The notes below the pieces were generated by a model. That model had not been told where the DNA came from and did no database searches. It worked only from the letters and a program-made list of their open reading frames with translations. The translations under genes were made by a program, and so were the position numbers. A stretch of 37,070 nt of DNA, taken from contig BACX01000155.1 of assembly GCA_000333335.1 (NCBI GenBank), positions 1 to 37,070 of the forward strand. Reading direction: 5' to 3'. Each line of letters begins with the position of its first letter. Position 1 is the stretch's first letter. Of this stretch, positions 24,936 to 33,957 are shown in pieces. The stretch comes from Sphingomonas-like bacterium B12 (lineage in GTDB: Bacteria > Pseudomonadota > Alphaproteobacteria > Sphingomonadales > Sphingomonadaceae).

Positions 24936-26249
24936 ATGATCGCGTCACGCAAGCGGTGGCAAAAGCGATGGCGGGCCGTTCGGGCCTGTTTGCCGATCAT
25001 CCTGTCGTGCCAAGGTGGGCTGCTCCGCGCCGAAGGCTTGCTCGAACCAACCCTTCCCGACGACTATAACCAGCAACGTAACCTTTCGATCACCGAGCGT
25101 CCGCGGCCCGGTTATGATCCACTGGGCCACCGGATCGGAGGTTTCCTCGCTTATCCTGCGCTCGCCCTGAGCATCGCCGGGACGGACAACGCCTATGTGA
25201 CCTCTGAAGGTCGCAAAGGCGACATGTATGGCCGGATCGCGCCTTCGCTCGAGCTCAGGTCGGACTGGAACCGGCATATGCTGGACCTGTCGGCGCAGGG
25301 TGTGATCACCCGCTATAGTCACCAGCAGCCGCTCGACCGCGATACCTGGGATGTCGATGCGACCAGCCGGATCGACGTCGGAGACTTCACCGACATCGCC
25401 GTTCGGGGACGCGCATCGAAGCTGCAGGAGGATCCCTTCACCAGCCAGGCTGATGCATCGCTGGCGATCCTCTCCAGCTATCGTCGCGATGATCTCTCCG
25501 TACGTGCCGAGCGCGAAGTCGGGCGCACCCGCTTCGCGGCGTCGGTGGAAGCCACGAAGCTGCGGTTCGGCGACGTCACGCTCACGGACATCGAAACCCT
25601 CAGTCAGGCCACGCGTGACCGCTCGATGGTGGCGGGGAGCGCTCAAGGCGAATACGCTTTGTCTCCCGGCGCGGTCCTGCTGGCACGGGTCGTCTACACG
25701 AGTACAAACTATCAGCGGCTGCTTGCCGACGGCAGCCCCAATCGCGATGCCGGCACATGGCAGGTGCTCGGCGGCCTGAACCTAGATTTGCCCGATTTCA
25801 TGCGCGGCACCATCCAGCTCGGTTATACTCGCAAGAACTATCAGGCATCCTCCTATGCTTCGGTCGGCGGCATCTCGGGCGCGGTGAAACTCGAATATTT
25901 CCTGTCCGACCTCATGAATTTCGAGATCGATGCTCATCGCTCGATCGAAGATTCGGCGACATCGGACAATAATCCCTATTTCGAGACCATGGCGTCGTTC
26001 GGCATGACGCGTAGCCTACAAGAGAACCTCCTTGCGGGTCTGAAAGTCGGTGCCGGGAATCAGGCCTATCTCGGATCACCGATCCGGTACGACATCGTTC
26101 AGGCGAGCGCATACGTCCGCTACCTTCTTTCCCGTACGGTCTCGATGAGGCTGGATGCGGGCTACGGGAAGCGCGTCCAGGCGGGCACGCGGCCGCGATC
26201 CCGGATCGATCAATCCACCATCATGATGACGATGGAGCTCCACCGATGA
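24936..26249 (+). CDS. Outer-membrane beta-barrel protein (BBP2 type) of polysaccharide export
   Basis: A 437-residue outer-membrane protein. The N-terminus is basic with a signal segment (LPIILSCQGGLLRAEG). The mature start has the block RPRPGYDPLGHRIGGFLAYP followed by ALSIAGTDNAYVT, characteristic of the putative beta-barrel porin 2 family found beside OPX genes in alphaproteobacterial exopolysaccharide loci. The rest is alternating amphipathic strands typical of a barrel, for example MLDLSAQGVITRYSHQQ and GTIQLGYTRKNYQ. It begins two bases after the OPX stop and ends seven bases before the kinase gene. It probably gives the pore for the polymer, since the OPX is short. Confidence 0.85.
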   Translation: MIASRKRWQKRWRAVRACLPIILSCQGGLLRAEGLLEPTLPDDYNQQRNLSITERPRPGYDPLGHRIGGFLAYPALALSIAGTDNAYVTSEGRKGDMYGRIAPSLELRSDWNRHMLDLSAQGVITRYSHQQPLDRDTWDVDATSRIDVGDFTDIAVRGRASKLQEDPFTSQADASLAILSSYRRDDLSVRAEREVGRTRFAASVEATKLRFGDVTLTDIETLSQATRDRSMVAGSAQGEYALSPGAVLLARVVYTSTNYQRLLADGSPNRDAGTWQVLGGLNLDLPDFMRGTIQLGYTRKNYQASSYASVGGISGAVKLEYFLSDLMNFEIDAHRSIEDSATSDNNPYFETMASFGMTRSLQENLLAGLKVGAGNQAYLGSPIRYDIVQASAYVRYLLSRTVSMRLDAGYGKRVQAGTRPRSRIDQSTIMMTMELHR

Positions 26250-26256
26250 GGTCGAC

Positions 26257-28401
26257 ATGTTGAAGCAATCGTCCGGCCGCGGGGACTTTTTCGATCCTCT
26301 CCCGGCGGGCCACGGTCCTGCCAAGCTGGGGGATGTAGCCGCTTCGGCAAAAGCCATGATGCGCAAGCGATGGCGGATGCTGGTCGGTGTCTCGCTCTGC
26401 CTCTTTGCGGTGGGGCTGATCGCGATCCATTTTCTGCCCTCCCGATACGTGGCCACCGCGCGTATTCGTATCGATCCCAGTCTCAACCCCATGGTCCAGG
26501 ACCAGGGACAGGGGCCAATCAACGCCGAGGCGATGGAAACCGAGGCGGGGCTGATGTCGTCGCGCGCGCTGGCGCTGGCTGTCGTGAAGAAACTCCATCT
26601 CGATCGCGATCCGGAATATGCGCGGACCGGGCTCCGGCGACGGCCGGCAACCCTCGACCAGATCGTGACGCGCGTCATGAAAAGCGTAAGCATCAACCGC
26701 GATCAGCTGAGCTATATCATCGCGCTCGACGTCAAGTCGAAGAGCGCGGACAAGGCGGCCTTGATCGCCAACGCCTTCGCCGACACCTATCTGGACATGC
26801 GGGTTCGCACGGAGGCTGCCAGCTCTTCAAGGCAAGCCGATTTCTTTCGCGAGAGACTGTCCGAACTTGGCCGCCAGGTGAACGATGCCGATGCAAGGCT
26901 CGCTGCATATCGCGCTGGCAACGGCCTTTCGGGCGACGGTGTCGGAGGCACCGTCGTCGACCAGCAGATCGGCACGCTCGCGGGGCAGCTCGCCTCGGCC
27001 GAAGCGGCGGCCGCGGGCGCCCGGTCGAATGCCGCCGTCGCCCAGGGGCAGGTGAAGTCCGGCAACGTCGATGCAGTGGCCGGGGTGCAAGGCTCCAATG
27101 TCATTCGAGACTTGCGCAGTCAGCGCGCCGACATCGTCAGAAATCTCGGGGAAGTGCAGGGGCGCTATGGCCCAAAGCACCCGGAGAGCGTGCGAGTTCA
27201 TGCGCAGCTCGAGAATGTCGATTCCCAAATCCAGGATGAAAGCCAGCGTATCGTCAGTTCACTCGAGGCGGAGGCGCGGGCGGACAATGCCCAGGTCGCC
27301 TCGCTTCGTACTGCGATGGCAACGCTCGAGGCTGCGCGGGCTCGCAACACGCGTAATTCCGCAGATGCAGAACGGCTGGAACGCGACGCGATGAGCGCAC
27401 GCGCGCAATTCGACAAGATGTCGGCCATGTCGCTGGAAAGCACGCAGGCTTCGCATGCTGCCATCGCCCAGGCTCAGATCGTCGATCGCGCCCAACCGCC
27501 GAGCGCCCCCAAGCCCCCTGGCAAGCCGCTGCTTTGTGGCCTCGCGCTGCTTGCATCGCTGGGCGGTGGCATGACCGTGATCCTCCTGCTCGAAATGTTG
27601 CAGGGGGGCATGCGAACGATCGGCGACGTCGAAAGGCGGCTTGGTCTGCCGGTGCTGGCGTCAGTGCCGGAAGAAGGCCGACGCAATCTGTTTGGCAGCA
27701 GGGCGCGCGGATCGCCGGCCGACCTGATCGGCGTGTCCGGCGCGACCGTTTACAGCGAGGCAATCCGTAACCTGCGCGCCTCGCTGATTGGCGTGCGCCA
27801 AGCGAGCGGGGTTCGGGTGATTGGCTTCACGTCCGCGCTGCCGGGTGAGGGTAAGACGACGACGGCGCTCGCTTTTGCTAGGATGCTGGCCGTAAACGGT
27901 GCGCGCGTGTTGCTGGTTGATTGCGACCTGCGAAACAGTCGATTTGCCGGCGGTTTCGACATTGGTCCCGGTAAGGGGCTGATCGAGGCGCTGCGGGGAC
28001 GGGCGCCGTTTATGAGCACGGTGGTTCCCGACCGTATCAAGGGGCTGGACATCCTCCCCGTCGCCAAGACCCTCTTCATCTCTCGTGATATCTTCAGCGT
28101 CGCGACTGTCGACAACATGCTGGAAAATGCGAAGGCACTCTACGATTTCGTCGTGATGGACCTGCCGCCGGTCCTGGGGGTAGCCGACGCTCGTCTGCTG
28201 GCCGCGATGGCGGATACGAACGTGTTCGTCGTTCGCTGGGGAAGCACCAAGCTGCAGGCGGCGTCGCTCGCTTTGTCGTCGCTGCAGGCGGATGATGTTC
28301 GTCTGCAGGGCGTGGTATATTCCATGGTGGATCCGGAATCCGAGGCGATCGGCGGGCTATATTATAGCCAGAACAGCGCCCGCTATTATCACGCCTTGTG
28401 A
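26257..28401 (+). CDS. Polysaccharide co-polymerase with C-terminal BY-kinase (Wzc-like)
   Basis: A 714-residue fused chain-length regulator and tyrosine autokinase of the inner membrane. First membrane segment at about 45-65 (LVGVSLCLFAVGLIAIHFL), Wzz-type domain and long coiled coil to about 400, second membrane segment at about 425-445 with a Pro-rich motif before it (PPSAPKPPGKPLL). The kinase domain has Walker A at about 530 (PGEGKTTTA), Walker A' at about 551 (LLVDCDLRNSR) and Walker B at about 632 (VVMDLPP). A Tyr cluster ends the protein (Y702, Y703, Y710, Y711), as expected for autophosphorylation. In many alphaproteobacteria the kinase is separate; here it is fused. It controls polymerisation with Wzy and contacts the OPX. 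Confidence 0.94.
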   Translation: MLKQSSGRGDFFDPLPAGHGPAKLGDVAASAKAMMRKRWRMLVGVSLCLFAVGLIAIHFLPSRYVATARIRIDPSLNPMVQDQGQGPINAEAMETEAGLMSSRALALAVVKKLHLDRDPEYARTGLRRRPATLDQIVTRVMKSVSINRDQLSYIIALDVKSKSADKAALIANAFADTYLDMRVRTEAASSSRQADFFRERLSELGRQVNDADARLAAYRAGNGLSGDGVGGTVVDQQIGTLAGQLASAEAAAAGARSNAAVAQGQVKSGNVDAVAGVQGSNVIRDLRSQRADIVRNLGEVQGRYGPKHPESVRVHAQLENVDSQIQDESQRIVSSLEAEARADNAQVASLRTAMATLEAARARNTRNSADAERLERDAMSARAQFDKMSAMSLESTQASHAAIAQAQIVDRAQPPSAPKPPGKPLLCGLALLASLGGGMTVILLLEMLQGGMRTIGDVERRLGLPVLASVPEEGRRNLFGSRARGSPADLIGVSGATVYSEAIRNLRASLIGVRQASGVRVIGFTSALPGEGKTTTALAFARMLAVNGARVLLVDCDLRNSRFAGGFDIGPGKGLIEALRGRAPFMSTVVPDRIKGLDILPVAKTLFISRDIFSVATVDNMLENAKALYDFVVMDLPPVLGVADARLLAAMADTNVFVVRWGSTKLQAASLALSSLQADDVRLQGVVYSMVDPESEAIGGLYYSQNSARYYHAL

Positions 28402-29558
28402 TGCCGTTCGACGCGAACAGCATCGCCGTGCCCGGCACGGCGCAGAGCAGAGCGGGCGTGCTGCGCCGCGTGATCGTGGTCGCGCCGCATTTCGAGGAAT
28501 ATGCCTATCGACTGGCGCGTGGGCTCAGTGAACGTTGCGATGTTGTGCTGGCGCTTGACCTTGGCGCGTTGCGATCGGAGTTCGAGAAACGCACGTTGCC
28601 GGGCGCCCCGCGTGTCTCGCTGCGGAATAATCGCTTCCGATCACTCCCCGATCTGGTGAGGTTGATCGTCGAAATCGTCCGTTTCCGGCCACAGGTGATC
28701 CATTGGCAGGAGCCGAGTGGACTGGTGAAGGCCGTCATCGCAGCGATCGTCGTGACGCTCTTTCGGCCGTTCGTTACGCTCGCGTTGACCGTCCACGATC
28801 CCGTACCCCATGACGGACGAGATGCGGCAGTTGCGCGTCGACTGGCGTTGTTCCGTCGTTACACGAGGCGCAAGGTGCACCGCATCCTTGTCCATGGCCC
28901 GTCCTGCCGCGAACAGTATCTTCAGGCCTACCTGCCCTATCCTCACAGTGAAGAGCGTATCGCTCTGACCGACCATGGCGTCATCCTTGCGGATGGGATC
29001 GATATGCCCCCGACCGAACCTTTCAGCGTGCTGATGTTCGGGCGAATGGAGAGCTATAAGGGGCTCGCCGTTCTGTGCGATGCGATCGACATACTGTCGG
29101 CTGAGGGATGCGATCTGCGCCTGCAGCTGGCCGGGGCGGGGCCTGAAATCGATGCGCTGGAACCACGTTTCACGCGCCACCCGGCGGTCTCGGTGGATAA
29201 GAGGTTCGTGGCCGCCGCCGATCTTATCACGATGATCCAGGCATCCGATTGCGTAGTGCTTCCATACACGGGCGCTACGCAAAGCGGTGTGCTGGCCGCA
29301 GCGTTTGGCAACGGACGCTTCGTCGTCGCAAGTCGGATTGGAGGCATCGCCGATATCGTCGAGCACGGCGAAAACGGGCTTCTGGTTCCACCGGGTGACG
29401 CCAAATCACTGGCACGCGCCCTTCAGCGCGTGGCGACAGACAAGGTTTTGAGAGGGCGATTGCAGGAGGGTGCTCGCCGGACCGCCGCCGAGCAGTTGTC
29501 TTGGTCGCGCATCGCGGCCGATCTCGTCTCGCGTTATGCCGTGGAGGAGAGGCGGTGA
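28401..29558 (+). CDS. Glycosyltransferase family 4 (second)
   Basis: GT-B glycosyltransferase of 385 residues. The N-terminal domain starts RRVIVVAPHFEEYAYRLARG; the C-terminal donor domain shows FSVLMFGRMESYKGL, LQLAGAGPEIDAL, SDCVVLPYTGATQSGVLAAA and ASRIGGIADIVEHGENG. The usual second Glu of the ExxxxxxxE motif is not obvious: the TGATQSGV form is the variant seen in GT4 enzymes with a short donor loop. The start shares a base with the kinase stop (TGATG); GTG 28398 would give a four-base overlap. Cytoplasmic sugar addition to the lipid-linked repeat is inferred. Confidence 0.9.
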   Translation: MPFDANSIAVPGTAQSRAGVLRRVIVVAPHFEEYAYRLARGLSERCDVVLALDLGALRSEFEKRTLPGAPRVSLRNNRFRSLPDLVRLIVEIVRFRPQVIHWQEPSGLVKAVIAAIVVTLFRPFVTLALTVHDPVPHDGRDAAVARRLALFRRYTRRKVHRILVHGPSCREQYLQAYLPYPHSEERIALTDHGVILADGIDMPPTEPFSVLMFGRMESYKGLAVLCDAIDILSAEGCDLRLQLAGAGPEIDALEPRFTRHPAVSVDKRFVAAADLITMIQASDCVVLPYTGATQSGVLAAAFGNGRFVVASRIGGIADIVEHGENGLLVPPGDAKSLARALQRVATDKVLRGRLQEGARRTAAEQLSWSRIAADLVSRYAVEERR

Positions 29559-30910
29559 GCGATCTCGATCTCCGGGCCTGGCGGGAGCTTCCGCTGTCGG
29601 CGGTTACTATCCTCGCATCTTCGATCGTGCTGGGCGGGATGGTATTCATCACCACGACGCGGTTGAACATCCTGCCGGGTGATCCGCTGATCATCGGCTA
29701 TTTTGACGGCAGCGGAAGCAATTTGCGGCAGGCCCTGTTCCTGTGCGGCGTCGTCGTCATGATCGTCATCGGCCATCCCTTCTCCCGACCATGGGAACTC
29801 GTTCGGTTACCCGCCGCGATGGCAGCGCTGCTTGGCTGGTGCGCGCTGAGTATAAGCTGGTCGGAAACCCCCGACGTCGCAGCACGCCGGCTGCTGCTGA
29901 CCGTGATCGTCATCTGGCTCTGTTTCCGGACCGTGGATCAGCTTGGCCACAGGCGGGCGATGGATGTCCTGCTCATGGTCTGCATCGGCCTTTTATGCGC
30001 TAATCTCGCGGCCGTCGCGCTGTTCGCGGATGCCGTTCATCACAACCAGGGCGTACTTAAGGACGATTCCATCGTCGGTGCGTGGCGCGGCATATTGCCC
30101 GAGAAGAATGGCGCCGGGCAGCTGAGCGCCGTGACCGTATTGCTCCTGCTCTTTGGCGTGGGGCGATGGCGAGCCTGGGTGCGGATCGCGCTGATCGTTG
30201 CCGCCATGGCGTTCTTGGTCGGCAGCCATTCCAAGACCTCGACGGCCTTCGCCGGATTTGCGGCGCTGTGCGGTGGCCTGTTCCTAAGCGGCGAACGGCG
30301 CCTGCGCCCGCTTGTCGTGCCCGCGCTGTTGGTCGGCTTGCCCGTCGTGATCTGCGCGGCGACTGTTTATCTGCCTGGTTATTTTCAACGCCTTGGGAGC
30401 AGTCTCGACGCCTTCACTGGGCGCATCCAGATCTGGCGAATCATGGCGGCATATATCGCTGCGCATGGCTGGACTGGCGCGGGGTTCGCATCTGTGTGGA
30501 ACGTCGGTCCGCAATCCCCCATCTACAGCTATTCCAATGTCCCTTGGGTCACAAAGGCCGTGGCGGAGGGGCATGACGGTTACCTCGATCTTTGGATGCA
30601 GATCGGGTTGCCGGGACTGCTGCTGGCATGTGTCGCGCTGTTTGCATTGCCGCTGGGAAATATCCTGTACAGCCGGGCGGTCACGGGTGGGCGTGGAGCC
30701 CTTCAACTGACTCTGCTGCTGTTCGCGATGGGGCACAATCTCCTGGAATCCTCCATCCTGGCGAGTGACCAGTTCGGCGAGATGGTGCTTATGCTGTCGA
30801 TTGCCTGCATCGACGATATGCGGCGCGGCACCCGTATTTCTCCGCCGCTTTCCTATGCGCCTGCCTGGCGTGGGCCGTTCGTTGCTGTCCAGCGGAAGGG
30901 GGCTCGATGA
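29555..30910 (+). CDS. Wzy-type polysaccharide polymerase (O-antigen ligase/polymerase family)
   Basis: Integral-membrane protein of 451 residues with about eleven hydrophobic segments and the O-antigen ligase/polymerase domain. The large periplasmic loop includes GRIQIWRIMAAYIAAHGWTGAGF and a HDGYLDLWMQIGLPGLLL block, where the conserved His of the family lies. The start is GTG 29555, overlapping the glycosyltransferase stop (GTGA) with GGAGGAGAGG just upstream; a longer frame to 29501 is shadow. It should join lipid-linked repeat units in the periplasm under control of the Wzc-like protein. Ligase activity is less likely given the context. Confidence 0.9.
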   Translation: MSDLDLRAWRELPLSAVTILASSIVLGGMVFITTTRLNILPGDPLIIGYFDGSGSNLRQALFLCGVVVMIVIGHPFSRPWELVRLPAAMAALLGWCALSISWSETPDVAARRLLLTVIVIWLCFRTVDQLGHRRAMDVLLMVCIGLLCANLAAVALFADAVHHNQGVLKDDSIVGAWRGILPEKNGAGQLSAVTVLLLLFGVGRWRAWVRIALIVAAMAFLVGSHSKTSTAFAGFAALCGGLFLSGERRLRPLVVPALLVGLPVVICAATVYLPGYFQRLGSSLDAFTGRIQIWRIMAAYIAAHGWTGAGFASVWNVGPQSPIYSYSNVPWVTKAVAEGHDGYLDLWMQIGLPGLLLACVALFALPLGNILYSRAVTGGRGALQLTLLLFAMGHNLLESSILASDQFGEMVLMLSIACIDDMRRGTRISPPLSYAPAWRGPFVAVQRKGAR

Positions 30911-32253
30911 ACAATATATCGACGGTCAACCCGATCGACTGGACCGCTGAGCCTGCTCCCCGTGGGCATTGGCTGCGCGACAAAGCTGTGCGCTACGGGA
31001 TCGCCACGATCGGGCCGGTGAGCTCCGCCGCGACGCAGTTCGCCTTGTCGTTGGTGATGCTGCGGCAGCTCTCGCCGGATGCGTTCGGCTCCTTCACGTT
31101 TCTGCTCGTCGCCTCTCAGCTGAGCTGGGGAATCTGGAGCGCCTTGTTGTGCGCGCCTCTGCCCGTGCTTTTGGCTACCGGCGGCGTGGATGACCGTGCG
31201 GGATCCGAAGATACACTGCTAACGGCAAACCTGATCGGCGCTGCCCTCTCATGCGCGATATTTGCTGCTATTGCTTACTCGCTTCACATGAAGCCCGCGG
31301 CAGTCCTATGTTATGGGGCATATGGTGCTGTGGCCCTGGTGCGCTGGTTTGGCCGCGCTTATTGCTATGCGCAGGGTTATCCGTTGCGGACTGCGGGGTC
31401 TGACGTCGCCTATAGCCTTACGGTGATCGCTGCGCTCACGGGTATGCTGGTGCTGGCCAGAGGCGACCCGGAGGTCGCCTGCTACGCCGCGTTGCTTATC
31501 GGGGCGGTTGCGGGGCTCCTTCCTTTTGGATTCGCGCTTCTGATCCGACAGCTTCAGGCTGTCTCGATCCGCGCAGCGCGGCGCTATTCCGCCGTATGGC
31601 GAGGGCATGCGCGCTGGGCGCTACTCGGCGTGGTCACCACCGAAGCGACTGCAAACGCGCACGTCTATATCATCACGCTGCTCCAAGGACCGGCGGCTTT
31701 CGCGCCGATTGCGGCGAGCGCACTGCTGTTGCGACCGGTCAATGTCGCCCAGAATGCCCTGTCCGATTTCGAGCGTCCGCAAATGGCGCAGCTGATCGCA
31801 GGACTGAAGCATCGTGACATCGGTCGCTCGCTCATGGCGTTCCGCCTCGCGCTGGCCGCGATTTGGCTCGGCACGGTTAGCGCCGCAGCGATCTTGTTCG
31901 CGGTAAGTCCCCGGCTGCTATTCCCTTCGACCTATGACACGCACTTTCTTGCCGCTGCGGCCATACTGTGGGCATCGGTCGCCGCATTGCGCCTTGTACA
32001 GATACCCGAGAGCACATTGCTTCAGGCGGCTGGCGCATTTAAGCCGCTCGCTCTGGCCAGCCTATGGTCGTCGATCGGCAGCGTCATCGGCGTACTCGTC
32101 CTTGTCTGTATGGCCGGCGCACTCTGGTCGATCGCGGGCATCGTCGTGGGGGCTGCGATTTATTGGTATTGGACGCATCGCTTTGCGACGCGCTGGAGAC
32201 ATCGCGCTTTTGGCCAGGAGCGAGATGATCCATGCCTGGGAAATGCGCCATGA
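30907..32253 (+). CDS. Wzx-type polysaccharide flippase
   Basis: A 448-residue membrane protein of the MOP/Wzx superfamily with about twelve membrane segments. The N-terminus carries a cytoplasmic stretch with Arg/Lys (WLRDKAVRYGIATIG) then SLVMLRQLSPDAFGSFTF, the usual flippase opening. Charged residues on the segment borders and a final hydrophobic pair fit the family; the overall sequence is diverged, as is common. The start overlaps the polymerase stop (ATGA), and the stop overlaps the third acyltransferase start, so translation is probably coupled. It should move the undecaprenyl-linked repeat across the inner membrane. Confidence 0.88.
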   Translation: MNNISTVNPIDWTAEPAPRGHWLRDKAVRYGIATIGPVSSAATQFALSLVMLRQLSPDAFGSFTFLLVASQLSWGIWSALLCAPLPVLLATGGVDDRAGSEDTLLTANLIGAALSCAIFAAIAYSLHMKPAAVLCYGAYGAVALVRWFGRAYCYAQGYPLRTAGSDVAYSLTVIAALTGMLVLARGDPEVACYAALLIGAVAGLLPFGFALLIRQLQAVSIRAARRYSAVWRGHARWALLGVVTTEATANAHVYIITLLQGPAAFAPIAASALLLRPVNVAQNALSDFERPQMAQLIAGLKHRDIGRSLMAFRLALAAIWLGTVSAAAILFAVSPRLLFPSTYDTHFLAAAAILWASVAALRLVQIPESTLLQAAGAFKPLALASLWSSIGSVIGVLVLVCMAGALWSIAGIVVGAAIYWYWTHRFATRWRHRAFGQERDDPCLGNAP

Positions 32254-33380
32254 CCGATACTCGCCTGGCTTCGAATGCTGCATGTGCTGGCCAGCGGGGG
32301 GCTAGGCCTATACTCTTCTCCCTCCAATATCTTCGGGGCTTTGCGGCCTTGATGGTGATTTATTTTCACGCAGTCCTGCAAATAAGATTGCTGACCGGGG
32401 CAAAAAGCTTTTTTCCCCTCATCGGTGCGGGGGGTGTCGATATATTTTTTGTGTTGAGCGGATTCATGATGTGGTACGTAATTGAGCAGAAACCACTTGG
32501 AGGGAGCGCGTTTCTGCGGCAGCGAATTGTGCGTGTAGTGCCGCTCTACTGGGCCGTGACGGCCGTGGCGCTCGTGGTCGCGTGCATGGTCCCCAGCCTG
32601 CTTCGCTCGACGGCGTTTGATCTGCATCACGCGATCGCTTCTTTGCTGTTCCTGCCATGGCCGAACCCTGCATTGGCGGCGATGGGCGCGAAGGATGTGC
32701 TTGTTCCCGTCCTCGTGCCGGGATGGACGCTCAATTTCGAGATGATGTTTTACCTGCTCTTTGCCGCCACGCTGTGGATGGCCAAGTCGCTACGATTACC
32801 CGCGCTAGGTTTGATGATTGCCGGAGTTTACTGGATCTCGGGAAGCGTTGGCACCGTTTCACCGCTATCTTTCTATCATCGGGACATGCTGTTCGAATTC
32901 CTGGCGGGAGCGGTTCTCGGCGCGCTGCAACTTGAACGCCGACCGCTATCGGCGGTTGTCGTCCTTTGCTTCGTTATCGCGGGATTTTCGATGATGGTGG
33001 GAGCTGAAGTCCTGTTCGATGAGCCCAAGCCGAGGATCCTTCTCTTGGGAGTACCGGCGTTGCTGATTCTGATCGGGGCACTGAGAGGAGAGGCGGGTGG
33101 CGTGGTGCCTTCGTGGCGACTGCTCGCTGCGCTCGGAGATGCATCGTTCAGCATCTACCTGATTCATGGCTTCGTGTTGGCGGCGTTACGCGTTGCGGCG
33201 GCCAGGATGGGAGTCGCAAGTGGCGCGGGCTCCTTCCAGATCGCCTTCCTGCTCGCGGCCCTGGTCATCTCCGCCATGATCGGACTTGGAACCTATTACA
33301 AGGTTGAGCGGCCGCTGGTGCGTATGGCTGGCCGTCTGCTGTCGCAAGGTGGTTCGAGCCGGCAACTGCAGGCCGCCTGA
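32250..33380 (+). CDS. Acyltransferase family 3 membrane protein (OafA-like) 3
   Basis: Third OafA-type acyltransferase of the locus, 376 residues. Conserved blocks: LQYLRGFAALMVIYFHAVL with the active-site His, VDIFFVLSGFMMWYV, RQRIVRVVPLYW, PGWTLNFEMMFYLLF, ASFSIYLIHGFVL and YKVERPLVRM. It resembles acyltransferase 1 in its GWTLN(F/Y)EMMFY block more than acyltransferase 2. Start ATG 32250 overlaps the flippase stop by four bases. It is the last gene of the plus-strand operon. Acyl donor and target unknown. Confidence 0.92.
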   Translation: MTDTRLASNAACAGQRGARPILFSLQYLRGFAALMVIYFHAVLQIRLLTGAKSFFPLIGAGGVDIFFVLSGFMMWYVIEQKPLGGSAFLRQRIVRVVPLYWAVTAVALVVACMVPSLLRSTAFDLHHAIASLLFLPWPNPALAAMGAKDVLVPVLVPGWTLNFEMMFYLLFAATLWMAKSLRLPALGLMIAGVYWISGSVGTVSPLSFYHRDMLFEFLAGAVLGALQLERRPLSAVVVLCFVIAGFSMMVGAEVLFDEPKPRILLLGVPALLILIGALRGEAGGVVPSWRLLAALGDASFSIYLIHGFVLAALRVAAARMGVASGAGSFQIAFLLAALVISAMIGLGTYYKVERPLVRMAGRLLSQGGSSRQLQAA

Positions 33381-33390
33381 GGATGGGCCG

Positions 33391-33645
33391 TTATCGAGCT
33401 GTAGTTGGAGGTGCCGATGCCGGGCGCGCAGGATGATCGCCGCGCTCCCATTCCTTGACGGCGCGGGCGACCGCCTCTTCATAGTGCGAAAAATAGGCGA
33501 TTCCGCCGGTGAAGCCCCGTAGCGGTTGCCAGCCGTTCTTTCCGAGGATCTCGACATACCAGTTCGACAGGGGCGACTTGGGCAAGCCGGCGTCTCGATC
33601 GTAAGATGCGTCGCTGGTATCGGAGTTTGGGCGGATCGTAGCCAT
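33391..33645 (-). CDS. Small hypothetical protein
   Basis: An 84-residue protein convergent with the last acyltransferase gene. The centre is compact and protein-like (NWYVEILGKNGWQPL, then GGIAYFSHYEEAVARAVKEW), which suggests a small alpha/beta domain of about 45 residues that reads like an aromatic-rich strand pair followed by a helix. The ends are polar and probably disordered. There is no signal peptide and no recognised family. The start ATG 33645 has only a weak GATGGA upstream. Function unknown. Confidence 0.6.
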   Translation of the reverse strand: MATIRPNSDTSDASYDRDAGLPKSPLSNWYVEILGKNGWQPLRGFTGGIAYFSHYEEAVARAVKEWERGDHPARPASAPPTTAR

Positions 33646-33774
33646 GCGTCCATCATATCCGGAAGCGGCCCTTCAGCCCATAACTGAATATCTCGCGAAC
33701 CGCGCGTGCCGCCGCAAGCGCGAACGCCTTCTGGGGCCGCCGCTGGATGATCGCGCTATGCCTTCTGGCGCGAT

Positions 33775-33792
33775 AAAATGTGTAAAATGTGT
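33775..33792. repeat. Two tandem 9-bp repeats
   Basis: AAAATGTGT occurs twice in a row just downstream of the stop codon of the small membrane protein gene at 33797 (minus strand). No function is evident. Confidence 0.4.
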
Positions 33793-33796
33793 AATA

Positions 33797-33934
33797 TTAG
33801 TCGTCGCCAATCAGATCTCTTTCAAGGGATTTGCGAAATCGCGGGAATAGCATGGAGCATATTCCCAAGGTGATTACGATGAGAAATGGGAACCCCCATA
33901 TAATGGCAAGCGGAATTATAGGTGTGTGGTACAT
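33797..33934 (-). CDS. Small single-span membrane protein (45 residues)
   Basis: A short gene of 46 codons including TAA. The protein begins MYHTPIIPLAIIWGFPF, continues as one hydrophobic helix (LIVITLGICSMLF) and ends in a charged tail (PRFRKSLERDLIGDD). Positive charges just after the helix suggest the C-terminus lies in the cytoplasm. A Shine-Dalgarno-like AAAGGTG lies eight bases before the ATG, and a perfect TATAAT is found about 35 bases upstream of it. No family recognised. Such proteins can be regulators of membrane complexes, which is only a guess here. Confidence 0.55.
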   Translation of the reverse strand: MYHTPIIPLAIIWGFPFLIVITLGICSMLFPRFRKSLERDLIGDD

Positions 33935-33957
33935 GGACTATCACCTTTGCGGTCCAT

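Noticed and set aside
33644..33850. Plus-strand 68-codon frame
   Set aside because: It overlaps the end of the small membrane protein gene on the other strand, changes composition midway, and has no ribosome binding site or recognisable content.
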